The notes: generated from the sequence alone by a model not told the origin. DNA of 64,000 nt from JAJECS01 sp965219705 (GCA_965219705.1 OZ244789.1:434001-498000); one strand, 5' to 3'. Shown: positions 1 to 9,395, counted from the stretch's first letter. A program made the numbers and translations.

Positions 1-1264
1 CCGGCAGCTCGAGCAGCTGAAGGGGTTCAAGGCGTGGGGTGAGAACCCGACCGACAACATCGAAGACTCCGGCGGGGTGAAGAAGATCGACAACATGACG
101 ATCCAGCTCACCACCGACGGCGTGCAGGAGCCCTTCTGGGCGAGCCCGAATCCCATGCAGCCCATGCCCAAGCACATCTATGAGACGCTGGATCCGGCCG
201 TGGCGTTCGACACGATGGCGCTGCAACCGGTCGGCAACGGGCCGTTCAAGTTCGAGCGCTTCGTTGACCAGCAGTTCGCCGAGCTGAGCCGCAACGACGA
301 CTATCCCTACGGTGCGCCGTGGGTGAATCGCTATATCGTTCGCTATGGCGATCCGTCGGCGCTTGACGCGGCGACGGAGGCGGGCGAGCTCGACTTCCTG
401 CGCACCAGCAGCGTCGAGGGCTACGCGCGCCTGGCGGGCATGCCGCACATGCAGGCGCAGCCCATGCGATCGCCGTTCGCGAGCCTGATCTTCCTCAACC
501 ACAACATCTTTGCGGAGAAGTGGCCGGACGTGAACGTCTCGCTGATGACCGAGGCGATGGTGATCGGGGCCGATCGCGAGTCGATCGCCAACAACGTGAT
601 GGCCGGCACGCTCTTCGTGGACGACTACCACTTCAGCCACATTCGGTTCATGCAGGACGTGCCGATGGATGCCTATCGCGCGCTGCCGTTCAACGCGGAA
701 GCGGCCAAGGCCCTGCTCGAGGAGTCCGGCTGGAACCCCGACGACACGCTCACATGGCTGGGGTGGTTCGCGCCGCGTCCGCAAGACCTCGCGCTGATGG
801 CAAACTGGCTCGACATGGGCCTGAAGGTTGAGTTCGAAAGGGTCGACCGCGCCGTGGTGGTCGAGCACCTGTGGGAAACCGGCGCCAACGAAATGGTGGT
901 GGCCAACTTGGGCGGCTCGCAGGACGTGGGCGACGCGTTCCGGCGCATGGGCTGCGACTCCATCTGGCCCAACGGCTACAACTACCATCACACCTGCTTC
1001 CCGGAGATCGAGGCGCTCTATCAGGTGGCGTTCGACGCGCCAAACAAGGCGGCGCTGAAGGAGGCGTGGATCGAGATCTCCCGCTACCTGCATGGCCGCG
1101 GCACCATGCTCGCCGGGCAGTTGTGGAAGCACTCGCTGCTCTTCCTGTACCACCGACGCGTGAGCGGACCGTGGTGGATGAACAACTACGCAGTTCCGGC
1201 GCGCAGGCCCACCCACCGCGTGTGGCTCGACCCGCGCTGGCAGGGTAGGGACTACGTCGGGTAG
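1..1264 (+). CDS. ABC peptide/solute-binding lipoprotein (SBP_bac_5 family), 5'-truncated
   Basis: Extracytoplasmic substrate-binding subunit of a dipeptide/oligopeptide-type ABC importer. The frame is open from nucleotide 2, so the start and signal peptide lie left of the window. About 420 codons are visible, roughly the C-terminal two thirds of a typical 550-600 aa protein. Family-like features are the PMPKHIYE segment, the VGNGPFKFERF stretch (the usual 'GTGPY' region after which the ligand lobe closes), and the late repeated 'YxxxFDAPNKAALKEAWIEI' helix. The internal ATG at position 77 is not a credible start because coding continues upstream. A strong hairpin follows at 1305-1335. The substrate cannot be read from sequence. 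Confidence 0.85.
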   Translation, partial: RQLEQLKGFKAWGENPTDNIEDSGGVKKIDNMTIQLTTDGVQEPFWASPNPMQPMPKHIYETLDPAVAFDTMALQPVGNGPFKFERFVDQQFAELSRNDDYPYGAPWVNRYIVRYGDPSALDAATEAGELDFLRTSSVEGYARLAGMPHMQAQPMRSPFASLIFLNHNIFAEKWPDVNVSLMTEAMVIGADRESIANNVMAGTLFVDDYHFSHIRFMQDVPMDAYRALPFNAEAAKALLEESGWNPDDTLTWLGWFAPRPQDLALMANWLDMGLKVEFERVDRAVVVEHLWETGANEMVVANLGGSQDVGDAFRRMGCDSIWPNGYNYHHTCFPEIEALYQVAFDAPNKAALKEAWIEISRYLHGRGTMLAGQLWKHSLLFLYHRRVSGPWWMNNYAVPARRPTHRVWLDPRWQGRDYVG

Positions 1265-1304
1265 CCCTGGCGAGCGCCCCGTCTGACGGGTCGCTCAGCA
1301 GCGC

Positions 1305-1335
1305 AAGCGGCGGGGGCTCATCACCCCCGCCGCTT
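1305..1335 (+). terminator. Hairpin terminator-like element after the binding-protein gene
   Basis: A perfect 12-bp inverted repeat (arms 1305-1316 and 1324-1335, 7-nt loop) starts 40 bp after the stop codon. A second weaker hairpin (about 1271-1297, arms GAGCG-CCCG / CGGG-CGCTC) sits just upstream of it. No U-tract follows, so intrinsic termination is plausible but not certain. Confidence 0.5.
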
Positions 1336-1423
1336 CGCTTGGTACCACTGGGAGTTGGTCGACCGACCTCTCACACGCTGAGATCATGGCAGTACCAATC
1401 GCCAGCTGTGTAAGGGCCTGTAG

Positions 1424-1570
1424 ATGACCCGGTTGTTCCCGGCACGCGTGATGGTGGTAGTCGCCGCGCTGGCTGTAGGCAGCGCCATCCTGAGCGTCGC
1501 TATCGCGTGCACTGGACACGCCGAGGTCGGCACCGAAGGCGGTGAGCACGGCGGTGGCGACGGCGGTTAG
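1424..1570 (+). CDS. Putative 48-aa lipoprotein with a Gly/His-rich tail
   Basis: A short frame in the 400-bp gap between the binding-protein gene and the sialidase. It encodes a basic N-terminus (MTRLFPAR), a hydrophobic run, a lipobox-like SVAIAC, and a short mature segment ending EHGGGDGG. An AAGGG sequence lies about 8 nt upstream of the ATG. The arrangement is that of a tiny lipoprotein, but nothing besides the signal-peptide pattern supports expression. It may be chance. No homologue is recognised. Confidence 0.35.
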   Translation: MTRLFPARVMVVVAALAVGSAILSVAIACTGHAEVGTEGGEHGGGDGG

Positions 1571-1666
1571 AGCGCCAGGCTTAGCCAGGGGGGCCACGGG
1601 CGCCCCGGCCCATGCGTCGGGACGCGCCAACAACCCTCTGGGCGCGGTCGGTCAGGCTGTTCCGGG

Positions 1667-3274
1667 CTAGTCCTCGACGACCGCCTCGAGCCGGCGAACC
1701 AGCGTTGCCCCGCTCTCCGCGCCAGCCGCCCGCCCGTAGAACGTCAGATAGCAGAGCCCCAGCGGCGCATGGCTGATCGGCACCCGGCGCCGATGGCCAG
1801 CCACACTCAGCTCGGCCGCCTGCTTGGTCACGTCCCACGAGACGGCCACCGGCACCCACGCATCCGCAGGCACAGCGTCGGCATCCAGGCTGACATCCAA
1901 GGCCCCGTCCGGTCGACGGTGTCTGGGGTCCCAGTAAGTCTCGTCGAGCACCACGTCCACGCCCGCCGAGGCTTCATCGCGCCGAAGCTCAAAGCTCAGC
2001 CTGCCGCGCACCGCGTAGGGGAAGTTGCGCTCAGCCCCAAGCACGCCCTCGCCATCGCCCTGCAGGCGCAGCGCGTGCTCCCCGTCGAGCATCTCCGTGC
2101 TCACGGCTGCCGTCCCCGTGTGCGACCAGCCCGCCAGGCCGTTGGTGAAGTCCTCGCGATCGCTGGTCTCATCCAGTCGGTCGGGGTCGACGTAGACGTA
2201 GTGGCACCCTGCCCGCTCACCACCCGAATGGTGGCCGAACTGCACCATGACATCGCCGTCGGGCAGCTCCGCAAACCTCGGATAGCCAACCCGGGCGCCG
2301 TCCGGCTCGTGCCCGACGGTCCGGACAATCTCGCGATAGCCGCGCCACGTCGCGCCATCGTCGTGCGAGACCGCAACGTTGAAGACCTGGCGACACCAGG
2401 ACTCGGTGGGATATTCGGTCCACTCGGCCAGCATGTCGGACGCAAACGGCGGCCCAATTCCGTTCGTCCACACGAACAACAACCGGCCGTCGCGCAGCCG
2501 CAGGGCCTCGCCGGGCGAACTGGACCCTTTGAACCGGCTTGGCGCCGGCGGTGACCAGATACGTCCGTCGTCGGAGAAGGACTCGTAGAAGCACCCAAGC
2601 TGCGTGCGAATCAGCATCCACACGCGACCATCGTCCAACTCGGCCACCACCGGCTCGACCGCCCCGGAGTGACTGTGCTGACCACCGGACTCGACGGGAA
2701 GGTGGGTGGAGTCATGCCGCCACGTGCGTCCCCCATCGTCTGAGTAGCACGACTTGGAGACGTATTTTCCGACGGCCCGCTCGACATCGAAGTACTCCAG
2801 CGGCAGCACGATCCGGCCGTTGGGGAGATGCACGACGTTCATGATCGCCGCGGTGAATTCCTCCCCGTAGTCGATTCGCGCCGGACCGTCCCACGTGGCC
2901 CCGCCGTCACGGGACACGATGTGGTACACGTCCGTGCGCTGCTCGTGGAGCTTGGGGTCCTCGCGGTCCTCGGGCCACTTCAGGAACCGCATCCCGAACA
3001 GGTGGATGCCACCCTCGCGGTCGACGAAGTTGATACAGCCTTCCCAACAGCCCAGCCCCATCGGCAGCTCCATGATCACCTCGCGGGGCTCCCACTCGAT
3101 GGGCCGCCCGCGCCCATACTTGACGGTGAGGTATTCGGGAATCCACGGGTCGTCGAAGGCGCCGGACTCGATCGAGGGGTGCAGCACTTTGCCCCGCGTG
3201 GACGCGCTCATGCAGCGGCCATCCGGCAGGACGCTGATCTGTCCAGGCGTTGGGTGACGTTCAGCAATGATCAT
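1667..3274 (-). CDS. BNR-repeat sialidase-like glycoside hydrolase
   Basis: About 535 aa, six-bladed sialidase fold. Asp-box motifs (S/D-x-D-G-G-x-T-W) occur at roughly residues 125 (DGGATWDG), 180 (DDGGRTWRHD), 235 (DDGRIWSPP) and 305 (DDGATWRGY). The last ~150 residues look like a beta-sandwich (DFTNGLAGWSHTG onward), a common add-on in exo-sialidases. Two ATGs are available. The one at 3274 is preferred because GGAGGG lies 7 nt upstream, whereas for the ATG at 3280 the spacing is too short. No signal peptide is visible, so the enzyme may be cytoplasmic. It is divergent from the hexosaminidase at 3747, which suggests shared glycan use. Substrate specificity for sialic acid is not proven; BNR proteins act on several sugars. 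Confidence 0.8.
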   Translation of the reverse strand: MIIAERHPTPGQISVLPDGRCMSASTRGKVLHPSIESGAFDDPWIPEYLTVKYGRGRPIEWEPREVIMELPMGLGCWEGCINFVDREGGIHLFGMRFLKWPEDREDPKLHEQRTDVYHIVSRDGGATWDGPARIDYGEEFTAAIMNVVHLPNGRIVLPLEYFDVERAVGKYVSKSCYSDDGGRTWRHDSTHLPVESGGQHSHSGAVEPVVAELDDGRVWMLIRTQLGCFYESFSDDGRIWSPPAPSRFKGSSSPGEALRLRDGRLLFVWTNGIGPPFASDMLAEWTEYPTESWCRQVFNVAVSHDDGATWRGYREIVRTVGHEPDGARVGYPRFAELPDGDVMVQFGHHSGGERAGCHYVYVDPDRLDETSDREDFTNGLAGWSHTGTAAVSTEMLDGEHALRLQGDGEGVLGAERNFPYAVRGRLSFELRRDEASAGVDVVLDETYWDPRHRRPDGALDVSLDADAVPADAWVPVAVSWDVTKQAAELSVAGHRRRVPISHAPLGLCYLTFYGRAAGAESGATLVRRLEAVVED

Positions 3275-3746
3275 GAGCATGCCCTCCGGTCCACTCGACA
3301 GCCCGACCGATGGCTGTGTCCGTCGAAAGTCTCTGCCTTCACGGGATTCTCGCCTTCCTTTGAACGAGGCAACCTCGCGGGCGATAGCACCGATAGAGCA
3401 AGACTACAGGTTCAGCGGCGTGGCTGGTTCCGTCAAGTGCTCACGCCGTGCTCCCGACCTCACGTCATCTGCCGAATGAGACGGCCTCACCTAGCAATTG
3501 GGGAGAGTGAACAAGGGCTATGATCGAAAGTGCTGGGGATATAGGGAGACCGGACGGATGAGTCGTGGAGAGTCAATCTTCGGCAAGAGCATGAGTCTGG
3601 AGGTGCTTCACGACCTCCGGGGAGTGGCGAGGGTTTCCCTCATCGACCACAGAGCGGTGGACAATCTGCCGGTTGAGCTCGAACGCGATGCATAGGAAGT
3701 ATCCCGAGGCGCTATTGCCAAGCGCTCTTGCTCTGGTGTCGATCGC
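3275..3746. other. Intergenic region between divergent sialidase and GH20 genes
   Basis: About 470 bp, less G+C-rich than its flanks. It should hold both divergent promoters. Several short frames exist here (for example 3558-3695 forward), but none has a ribosome-binding site and recognisable protein features together, so no gene is called. Confidence 0.5.
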
Positions 3747-5309
3747 GTGATCTCTCCGTCTACGCACGATCCCGATGCCATCGCCATGATTCCGGCCCCG
3801 GCCCAAATCAGGTCCTTCCCGGGCCGATTTCAGCTCGGGCCCTCCACGACGATCTACCTAGCGGATCCGAGACTCAACCCGGTTGCCGCGCGAGAACTTC
3901 AGCGGCTTCGCGCATCCACCGGCTTGGAGCTGCCGGTGGTAGTGCATGAGCCGGCCGACATCGTGATTTCATCGGACGCGTCGATCCCGCCGGAAGGCTA
4001 CCGTCTTGTCGTGACCCCCGAAGCCGTTCGGATTCACGCCGCCGACGCCGCCGCACTGCTCTACGCTTTCCAATCGATCCGGCAACTCTTACCGCCTGAG
4101 GTCGAATACGAACGCGCCCTTCCAGACGTCGACTGGAGCCTTCCCGCCCTTGAAATCCTGGACTACCCGCGCTTTCCCTACCGGGGGATGCACCTGGACG
4201 TGAGCCGGCACTTCTTCGACGTCGAATTCGTGAAGCGCTTCATCGATCTGATGTCACGCTACAAGTTCAACCGCTTCCATTGGCATCTGACGGATGACCA
4301 CGGATGGCGGATCGAGATAAGCGCCTATCCGCGCCTGACGGAAGTGGGCGCTTGGCGAAGCGAGACGGCCGTCGGGAATAATGTCAACGTGTACCACGGT
4401 GACGGCATTCCCCACGGAGGTTTCTACACACGGAACGATATTCGAGAGGTGCTGGACTACGCGGCCGAGCGTTTCGTGACCGTTATTCCCGAGATCGAGA
4501 TGCCGGGCCATTCCACAGCCGCGCTGGCCGCCTATCCAGAGTACGGGTGCCATCCTGGACCTTACGAAGTATCCACGAGTTGGGGCATAAAGAGCGATAT
4601 CTACTCCCCATCGGATGCCACGTTTGGATTCCTGGAAGATGTGCTCGCAGAAGTTATGCAAATGTTTCCCAGCGAGTACATCCACATCGGAGCTGACGAA
4701 GTGCCCAAAGACCAGTGGAAGGAGAGCAGCCTCGCGCAGAGTGTCGTGGCACGCGAGGGGTTTGCCGATGAGAGCGAGCTACAGAGTTGGTTCGTCAGAC
4801 GCATCGAAGCCTTTCTGAATGCCAGTGGTCGCCGCCTCATCGGATGGGATGAGATTCTGGAGGGAGGGCTGGCGCCGAATGCGACCGTCATGTCATGGCG
4901 CGACATGGCCGGTGGAGCCGAGGCGGCACGACAGGGGCATGACGTCATCATGACGCCCAAAGACTACGTCTACTTCGACTACTATCAAGGTGATCCAGCC
5001 ACCGAGCCGCTGGCTGGCCGCGTCGGCCATACGATACCGCTGGATGCCGCGTATGCGTTCGAACCAGTCCCGGACGAGCTGACGGAGCAGGAAGCCCAGC
5101 ACATCCTGGGCGCACAGGGCAACGTCTGGACGGAATTCGTCGGTACACCTGAACACGTGGAATACATGGCGTATCCGAGGGCATTGGCATTGTCGGAGGT
5201 CGTTTGGTCGCCTAAAGCCACGAGAAATCTTGAGGATTTCCACAGGCGGCTGAAAGCAAACATCGAGCATCTCGATGCGCTAAACGTGAACTACAGGGCG
5301 CTCGACTAG
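3747..5309 (+). CDS. Beta-N-acetylhexosaminidase, glycoside hydrolase family 20
   Basis: Removes terminal GlcNAc/GalNAc from glycans. About 520 aa. An N-terminal GH20b-type alpha/beta domain spans about residues 15-135, followed by a (beta/alpha)8 barrel. Hallmarks are RGMHLDVSRHFFDVEF, HWHLTDDHGWRIEI (about residues 175-190), PEIEMPGHS and the catalytic pair HIGADEVP, with Asp317/Glu318 as polarising and general acid residues of substrate-assisted catalysis. The late MSWRDM and GNVWTEFV segments also fit. There is no evident signal peptide. The GTG at 3747 has no clear ribosome-binding site, and the ATG at 3786 is an alternative that keeps the whole domain. It is divergent from a sialidase, a sensible pairing for sequential glycan trimming. 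Confidence 0.9.
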   Translation: MISPSTHDPDAIAMIPAPAQIRSFPGRFQLGPSTTIYLADPRLNPVAARELQRLRASTGLELPVVVHEPADIVISSDASIPPEGYRLVVTPEAVRIHAADAAALLYAFQSIRQLLPPEVEYERALPDVDWSLPALEILDYPRFPYRGMHLDVSRHFFDVEFVKRFIDLMSRYKFNRFHWHLTDDHGWRIEISAYPRLTEVGAWRSETAVGNNVNVYHGDGIPHGGFYTRNDIREVLDYAAERFVTVIPEIEMPGHSTAALAAYPEYGCHPGPYEVSTSWGIKSDIYSPSDATFGFLEDVLAEVMQMFPSEYIHIGADEVPKDQWKESSLAQSVVAREGFADESELQSWFVRRIEAFLNASGRRLIGWDEILEGGLAPNATVMSWRDMAGGAEAARQGHDVIMTPKDYVYFDYYQGDPATEPLAGRVGHTIPLDAAYAFEPVPDELTEQEAQHILGAQGNVWTEFVGTPEHVEYMAYPRALALSEVVWSPKATRNLEDFHRRLKANIEHLDALNVNYRALD

Positions 5310-5578
5310 GACCCGGTCCCCGCGACCGCCAGGATCACGTCCTGCCCTCCCACGCGGATCCGCACCCAAGGACCGTTGTCGGGCCGATCCAATGGAGCAA
5401 TGCGTGAATCACTCGCAAGGGCTCCTGTCGAGCATGTTGTTCCGTGAATGCAGACCCCGAATCGCTCGTCGGGAGGGGTGCGTTCAGCAGACAGCAGGTC
5501 GGGATTGCGTACAACGCGCCGAGGCTTGCTGGCGACGGGTCAGTCAAACGGCACAAGGAGGCTGTATCGGCCGAAAGG
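5310..5578. other. Intergenic region, no gene seen
   Basis: Non-coding stretch between the GH20 stop and the 3' end of tRNA-Asn. Short frames here are low-complexity shadows. No repeat or hairpin of note was seen. Confidence 0.5.
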
Positions 5579-5651
5579 CTCCTCGGGCAGGACTCGAACC
5601 TGCAACCCTGCGGTTAACAGCCGCACGCTCTACCAATTGAGCTACCGAGGA
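5579..5651 (-). tRNA. tRNA-Asn (GTT)
   Basis: Read on the minus strand: acceptor arms TCCTCGG / CCGAGGA, D-loop with AGCTCAATTGGTAGAGC, anticodon loop CTGTTAACC giving GTT, and the T-arm GGTTCGAGTCC. It is 73 nt with G as discriminator. CCA is not encoded. All stems pair. Confidence 0.96.
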
Positions 5652-5724
5652 ATGCGGTGCGGGCGGCCCGCACACGAACATGGCGCCCGCGAAGGGCGCC
5701 AGGATCGCTGCGGGCCAGCGAGGA

Positions 5725-5838
5725 TTAGCCGTCGACGGTCTCTTCGGCTTCCCCTCCGCCCAACATCTTCTGGATAGCCCGGAATGCAACCGCGACCACA
5801 CCCGCGATCGCCGCGAGAATACCAATGCGTTTGATCAT
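5725..5838 (-). CDS. 37-aa single-helix membrane peptide
   Basis: A small frame just upstream of tRNA-Asn on the same strand. It begins MIKRIGILAAIAGVVAVAF, one hydrophobic helix after a short basic start, followed by RAIQKMLGGGEAEETVDG. AAGGTG lies about 7 nt before the ATG, a good ribosome-binding site. It closely resembles in design the 34-aa peptide at 34892-34996: basic start, one helix, acidic polar tail. Function unknown. The reading is supported by the RBS and membrane pattern, not by a recognised family. Confidence 0.55.
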   Translation of the reverse strand: MIKRIGILAAIAGVVAVAFRAIQKMLGGGEAEETVDG

Positions 5839-5979
5839 CTGAAAGCACCTTCGCCCTAGTCAGTCACGCTTGATGATAGCAAAGGCCCCCGGCAGCGGGA
5901 GGTTCCCCATTCTCCGCACGGCGACCCGACCGAAGGCCAGCTAACGGCAGATTCATGCGGCTTCGCAGCGTGTTCCCGA

Positions 5980-7494
5980 CTAGCCCTTGATTACCCCGAC
6001 CGGCCGCAATCGGGCCACGTTGCGGGAAATGCCGGCGCCGTCGGTGATAGCAGTCACGTCGGTCACATTCTTGTAGGCGTCGGGGGCCTCCTCGCTGAGC
6101 AACCTGGGGTTGCGGGCGCGAACGGCCACGCCCATGGCGCCCAGGCGGTCGACCATGTTGACCCCGCGCAGACGCCGGCGCGCCGCGGAACGGCTGAGCG
6201 CGCGGCCGGCGCCGTGGCAGGTGGAGCCGAAGGACTGCTCCATGGCGCCCGCCGTGCCAACGGCGACGAAGGACGCCCGTCCCATGTCACCCGGAATGAA
6301 CACCGGCTGACCAACGCTCCGATACTTGGACGGCAGGTCGGGGTGCCCCGCGGGAAAGGCGCGGGTGGCGCCCTTGCGGTGGACGCACACGCGACGCGGC
6401 TGCCCGTCAACAACGTGCTCCTCGATCTTGGCAATGTTGTGCGCCACGTCGTACACGACGTCCATACCCAGAGCGCGCGCCGACCGACCAAACACGCCCG
6501 ACAGGGCTTCGCGCGTCCAGTGCGTGATCGCCTGCCGGTTGGCCCAGGCAAAGTTCGCGCCGCAGGCCATGGCCGCCAAGTAGGCCTGCCCTTCCGGCGA
6601 GCGGAGCGGGGCGCAGGCCAGCTGGCGATCGGGCAACTCGATCGCGCGGCTTGAAGGAGCCTGGGCGAAGGTCTGCAAATAGTCCTGACAGATCTGGTGA
6701 CCGCAGCCACGAGAACCCGTGTGCAGAAAGACCACGATGGCTCCTCGGCCGCCGATCCCAAGGGCCGATGCGGCGGACGCATCGAAAACCTCGTCGACGG
6801 CTTGCAGCTCGAGAAAATGGTTCCCTGAGCCCAGCGTGCCAAGCTGGCCGGCGCCGCGCTCCTTGGCGCGCGCGGAAACGGCGCTCGGATCGGCGCCAGG
6901 CATCCTCCCGGACTCCTCCGCAACTTCGAGGTCCTCGGGCCAGCCGTATCCCTGGTCGACGGCCCAGGCCGCACCTCGACGAAGCACTCGATCCATCGTC
7001 TTGTGCGTCAGTCGGATGCGGCCCTTGGTCCCCATGCCGGCCGGCACGGCGCGGAAGAGCGAATCCATCACCTCGTCAAGCCGCGGACGAAGGTCCGCCT
7101 CGGTGAGGTTCGTCCGGATAAGCCGCACGCCGCAGTTAATGTCAAATCCGATGCCGCCCGGCGATATCACGCCGTCCCGCACGTCGGTCGCCGCCACGCC
7201 GCCAACGGGAAACCCGTAGCCCCAGTGCACGTCCGGCATGGCCAGGGCGTGCTCGACGATGCCTGGCAAGAACGTGACGTTTGCCAGCTGCTCGAGTGGC
7301 TTGTCGGACAGGATGCTGGGGAGCATGGTCTCGGACGAATAGATGACCCCAGGCACTCGCATTCCGGGTTTGTAGCTGGTCGGGATCTGCCAGCGGAATT
7401 GGTCGAGGCGCTCGAGCTGCGACGCGTCGGGACCGGCTGCCGGCGGCTGCGCCGCACGACCGCGGGGGCGGCGCCGGCGGCGTGACGCGCTCAT
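5980..7494 (-). CDS. rtcB: RNA-splicing ligase RtcB
   Basis: GTP- and Mn-dependent 3'-phosphate/5'-OH RNA ligase used for RNA repair or tRNA splicing. 504 aa with an Arg-rich N-terminal extension of about 30 residues. Signature segments are PDVHWGYGFPVGGVAATD, SPGGIGFDINCGVRL (metal-binding Asp and Cys), GSGNHFLELQ, HTGSRGCGHQ (metal His) and HRKGATRAFPAGHP (the guanylylated His region). The ATG has GAGGG 6 nt upstream. It starts 12 bp after the archease gene on the same strand, forming the classic two-gene unit in which archease activates RtcB turnover. No RtcR regulator is adjacent. Confidence 0.96.
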   Translation of the reverse strand: MSASRRRRRPRGRAAQPPAAGPDASQLERLDQFRWQIPTSYKPGMRVPGVIYSSETMLPSILSDKPLEQLANVTFLPGIVEHALAMPDVHWGYGFPVGGVAATDVRDGVISPGGIGFDINCGVRLIRTNLTEADLRPRLDEVMDSLFRAVPAGMGTKGRIRLTHKTMDRVLRRGAAWAVDQGYGWPEDLEVAEESGRMPGADPSAVSARAKERGAGQLGTLGSGNHFLELQAVDEVFDASAASALGIGGRGAIVVFLHTGSRGCGHQICQDYLQTFAQAPSSRAIELPDRQLACAPLRSPEGQAYLAAMACGANFAWANRQAITHWTREALSGVFGRSARALGMDVVYDVAHNIAKIEEHVVDGQPRRVCVHRKGATRAFPAGHPDLPSKYRSVGQPVFIPGDMGRASFVAVGTAGAMEQSFGSTCHGAGRALSRSAARRRLRGVNMVDRLGAMGVAVRARNPRLLSEEAPDAYKNVTDVTAITDGAGISRNVARLRPVGVIKG

Positions 7495-7506
7495 GACACC
7501 CTCACG

Positions 7507-7944
7507 CTAGACATCCAGAATCACACGGACGCGCACGCCGTCAGCTTTGCAACGCACGGCCAGATCGTGGTAGCTCACGGCTTTCACGCCCACCCCCAGC
7601 TCATGGCGGGCGTCGTCGAACATCTCGCCGCGTGCCGTCGCCGAGAGCTTGCACGCGTCGGCGGCGGAAATGTCAATGGTCGCCGAAAGCCACCCATCGG
7701 TTTCAAACGCGAAGAGCAACTCGCTGAGCCAGGCCACCAGCAACGCGCCCGCATCGCCGGCGGTCACCTGAAACGTCCGGGTGTCCCGGGGATACACCGA
7801 GCCGCCGTCCAGCATGATGGCCTGCAGGCCCAGGCCGGCCTCCGCGAGCGCCTCGCCAAACGTCGCGCCCCACGCCTCGAGCCCAATGTCCGCCGTATGG
7901 TCGAACGTGGCGTATCCGTGCACGCGGCCCGGGTTGCTCGGCAT
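7507..7944 (-). CDS. Archease, RtcB-activating protein
   Basis: 145 aa. Archease accelerates guanylylation of RtcB and allows multiple turnover. The N-terminus GYATFDHTADIGLEAWG carries the conserved D-H-T-A-D motif with a metal-binding Asp, and the C-terminus KAVSYHDLAV...VRVILDV ends in the family's typical acidic residue pair. GAGGAG lies 5 nt before the ATG. It is first in a probable operon with rtcB (12-bp gap). Length matches the family (about 140 aa). Confidence 0.95.
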   Translation of the reverse strand: MPSNPGRVHGYATFDHTADIGLEAWGATFGEALAEAGLGLQAIMLDGGSVYPRDTRTFQVTAGDAGALLVAWLSELLFAFETDGWLSATIDISAADACKLSATARGEMFDDARHELGVGVKAVSYHDLAVRCKADGVRVRVILDV

Positions 7945-8022
7945 GGGCGCTCCTCTGCGCCAGCATATGCGAGGCGCCGGGGTTTAGACTTGGCGCGGCA
8001 GTACCATGGGCACCCTAGAACA

Positions 8023-9309
8023 GTGACCGGCACCGATACGTTCTTGTCCGTCGATGAGGCACGCGAGCGCATTCTGGCAGCCGTGAAGCCGCTGGCCCCG
8101 GTCTCGATAGGTCTCGCCGAGGCCCACGGGCTGGTCACCGCCGAGGACGTGGCGTCGCAGGTCGACGTGCCGGGATTCGACAACTCGGCATTCGATGGCT
8201 ACGCGCTGCGCGCGGCAGACGTGGGAGCCGCGCGTGCAGATGCCGCCGCATCGCTGCGCGTGGTCGGTGAGGTGGCCGCGGGCCGCCCGGGCGAGGTGCG
8301 AGTCGAGGCCGGCACCGCGGCGCGCATCATGACGGGGGCGCCCATCCCGCCGGGCGCCGACGCCGTGCTGCCCTTCGAGGACACGGACGGCGTCGATTGG
8401 GCCCGAAAATCCGGAACCGGCGACGGTCAGGTCCGGGTGCTGGAATCCGCGGACGCGGGCGAGAACATTCGACGGCGTGGGGGCGACGTTATGGCGGGCG
8501 ATGTCGTCGCTCCCAAGGGTCGCGTGTTGGACGCGGCTCATATCGGCGTTTTGGCCTCGGTGGACGTCACCGAGGTTCGCGCCCACCCGCGCGCCCGAGT
8601 CGCGATATTGCCGACCGGCGATGAGATCGTCGAGGTCGGCGACCCCATAGCTCCGGGACAGGTCCGCAATAGCAATGCCTGGGGTCTCACCGCGCTTGTG
8701 AGGCGCTATGGCGCGCTCGCGCAGCGTCTCCCAATCGCCCCCGACACCGAGGCCGGGTTGCGGTCCGCCATCCGGCACGGCCGGGACGCCGACCTCCTCG
8801 TCACCATCGGCGGCGTTTCAATGGGCGACTACGATCTGGTGCGAAACGTGATTGCTTCGGCCGGCCGCATGAATTTCTGGCAGATCAACATGCGGCCCGG
8901 CAAGCCGCTGGCCTTCGGCGAGATCGACGGCACGCCGGTGATCGGCCTTCCCGGGAACCCGGTGTCGAGCATGGTCTGCTTCGAACTCTTCGTGCGGCCG
9001 GCGCTGCTGAAGCTGATGGGGCACGCAAGCCTCGAAAACCCCATGGTTCACCCGCGCGCCTTGGAACCCCTGCGCAGCTCCTCCGGCAAGCGCACGTTCG
9101 TGCGAGTGAGCGTGCGGCGCGACGGCGGCGGCCTCGTGTGCGCGCCCGCGGGTGGGCAAGATTCGTTCCGCCTCACGTCGATGACTCAGGGCAACGGCCT
9201 GGCGGTGGTGCCCGAAGGAGCGGTCATTCCGGTCGGCGAGCCGGTGTCCGTGATCGCGCTGGATGAGCGGGAGATGCTGCTGCTGCAAGCGGACGCGCTG
9301 ATACCATGA
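8023..9309 (+). CDS. moeA: Molybdopterin molybdenumtransferase MoeA
   Basis: Inserts molybdate into adenylylated molybdopterin, the last step of Mo-cofactor synthesis. 428 aa from the GTG at 8023, the first start in frame that keeps only family sequence (TFLSVDEARERIL). Motifs: NSAFDGYALRAAD, ARIMTGAPIPPGADAVLP, the GDE of LPTGDEIVEVG, and the MoaB/Mog-like domain TIGGVSMGDYDL ... MRPGKPLAFG ... GLPGNPVSS, followed by the C-terminal beta domain. moaC lies 16 kb away, and a Mo/W enzyme (AOR) and MoaD are also in the window. The gene is divergent from archease-rtcB. Confidence 0.95.
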   Translation: MTGTDTFLSVDEARERILAAVKPLAPVSIGLAEAHGLVTAEDVASQVDVPGFDNSAFDGYALRAADVGAARADAAASLRVVGEVAAGRPGEVRVEAGTAARIMTGAPIPPGADAVLPFEDTDGVDWARKSGTGDGQVRVLESADAGENIRRRGGDVMAGDVVAPKGRVLDAAHIGVLASVDVTEVRAHPRARVAILPTGDEIVEVGDPIAPGQVRNSNAWGLTALVRRYGALAQRLPIAPDTEAGLRSAIRHGRDADLLVTIGGVSMGDYDLVRNVIASAGRMNFWQINMRPGKPLAFGEIDGTPVIGLPGNPVSSMVCFELFVRPALLKLMGHASLENPMVHPRALEPLRSSSGKRTFVRVSVRRDGGGLVCAPAGGQDSFRLTSMTQGNGLAVVPEGAVIPVGEPVSVIALDEREMLLLQADALIP

Positions 9310-9318
9310 CGTGCCCAC

Positions 9319-9395
9319 GGGCGCGTAGCTCAGTTGGTCAGAGCGCGCGGTTCACATCCGCGAGGCCATAGGTTCGAGTCCTATCGCGCCCACCA
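9319..9395 (+). tRNA. tRNA-Val (CAC)
   Basis: Acceptor arms GGGCGCG (9319-9325) and CGCGCCC (9385-9391), D-arm TAGCTCAGTTGGTCAGAGC, anticodon stem CGCGG/CCGCG with loop TTCACAT giving CAC, T-arm GGTTCGAGTCC. Discriminator A at 9392, with the CCA end encoded (9393-9395). It begins 9 bp after the moeA stop. Confidence 0.96.

Noticed and set aside
3498..3806. Two short frames on opposite strands before GH20
   Set aside because: No RBS or recognisable protein sequence; probably promoter DNA.
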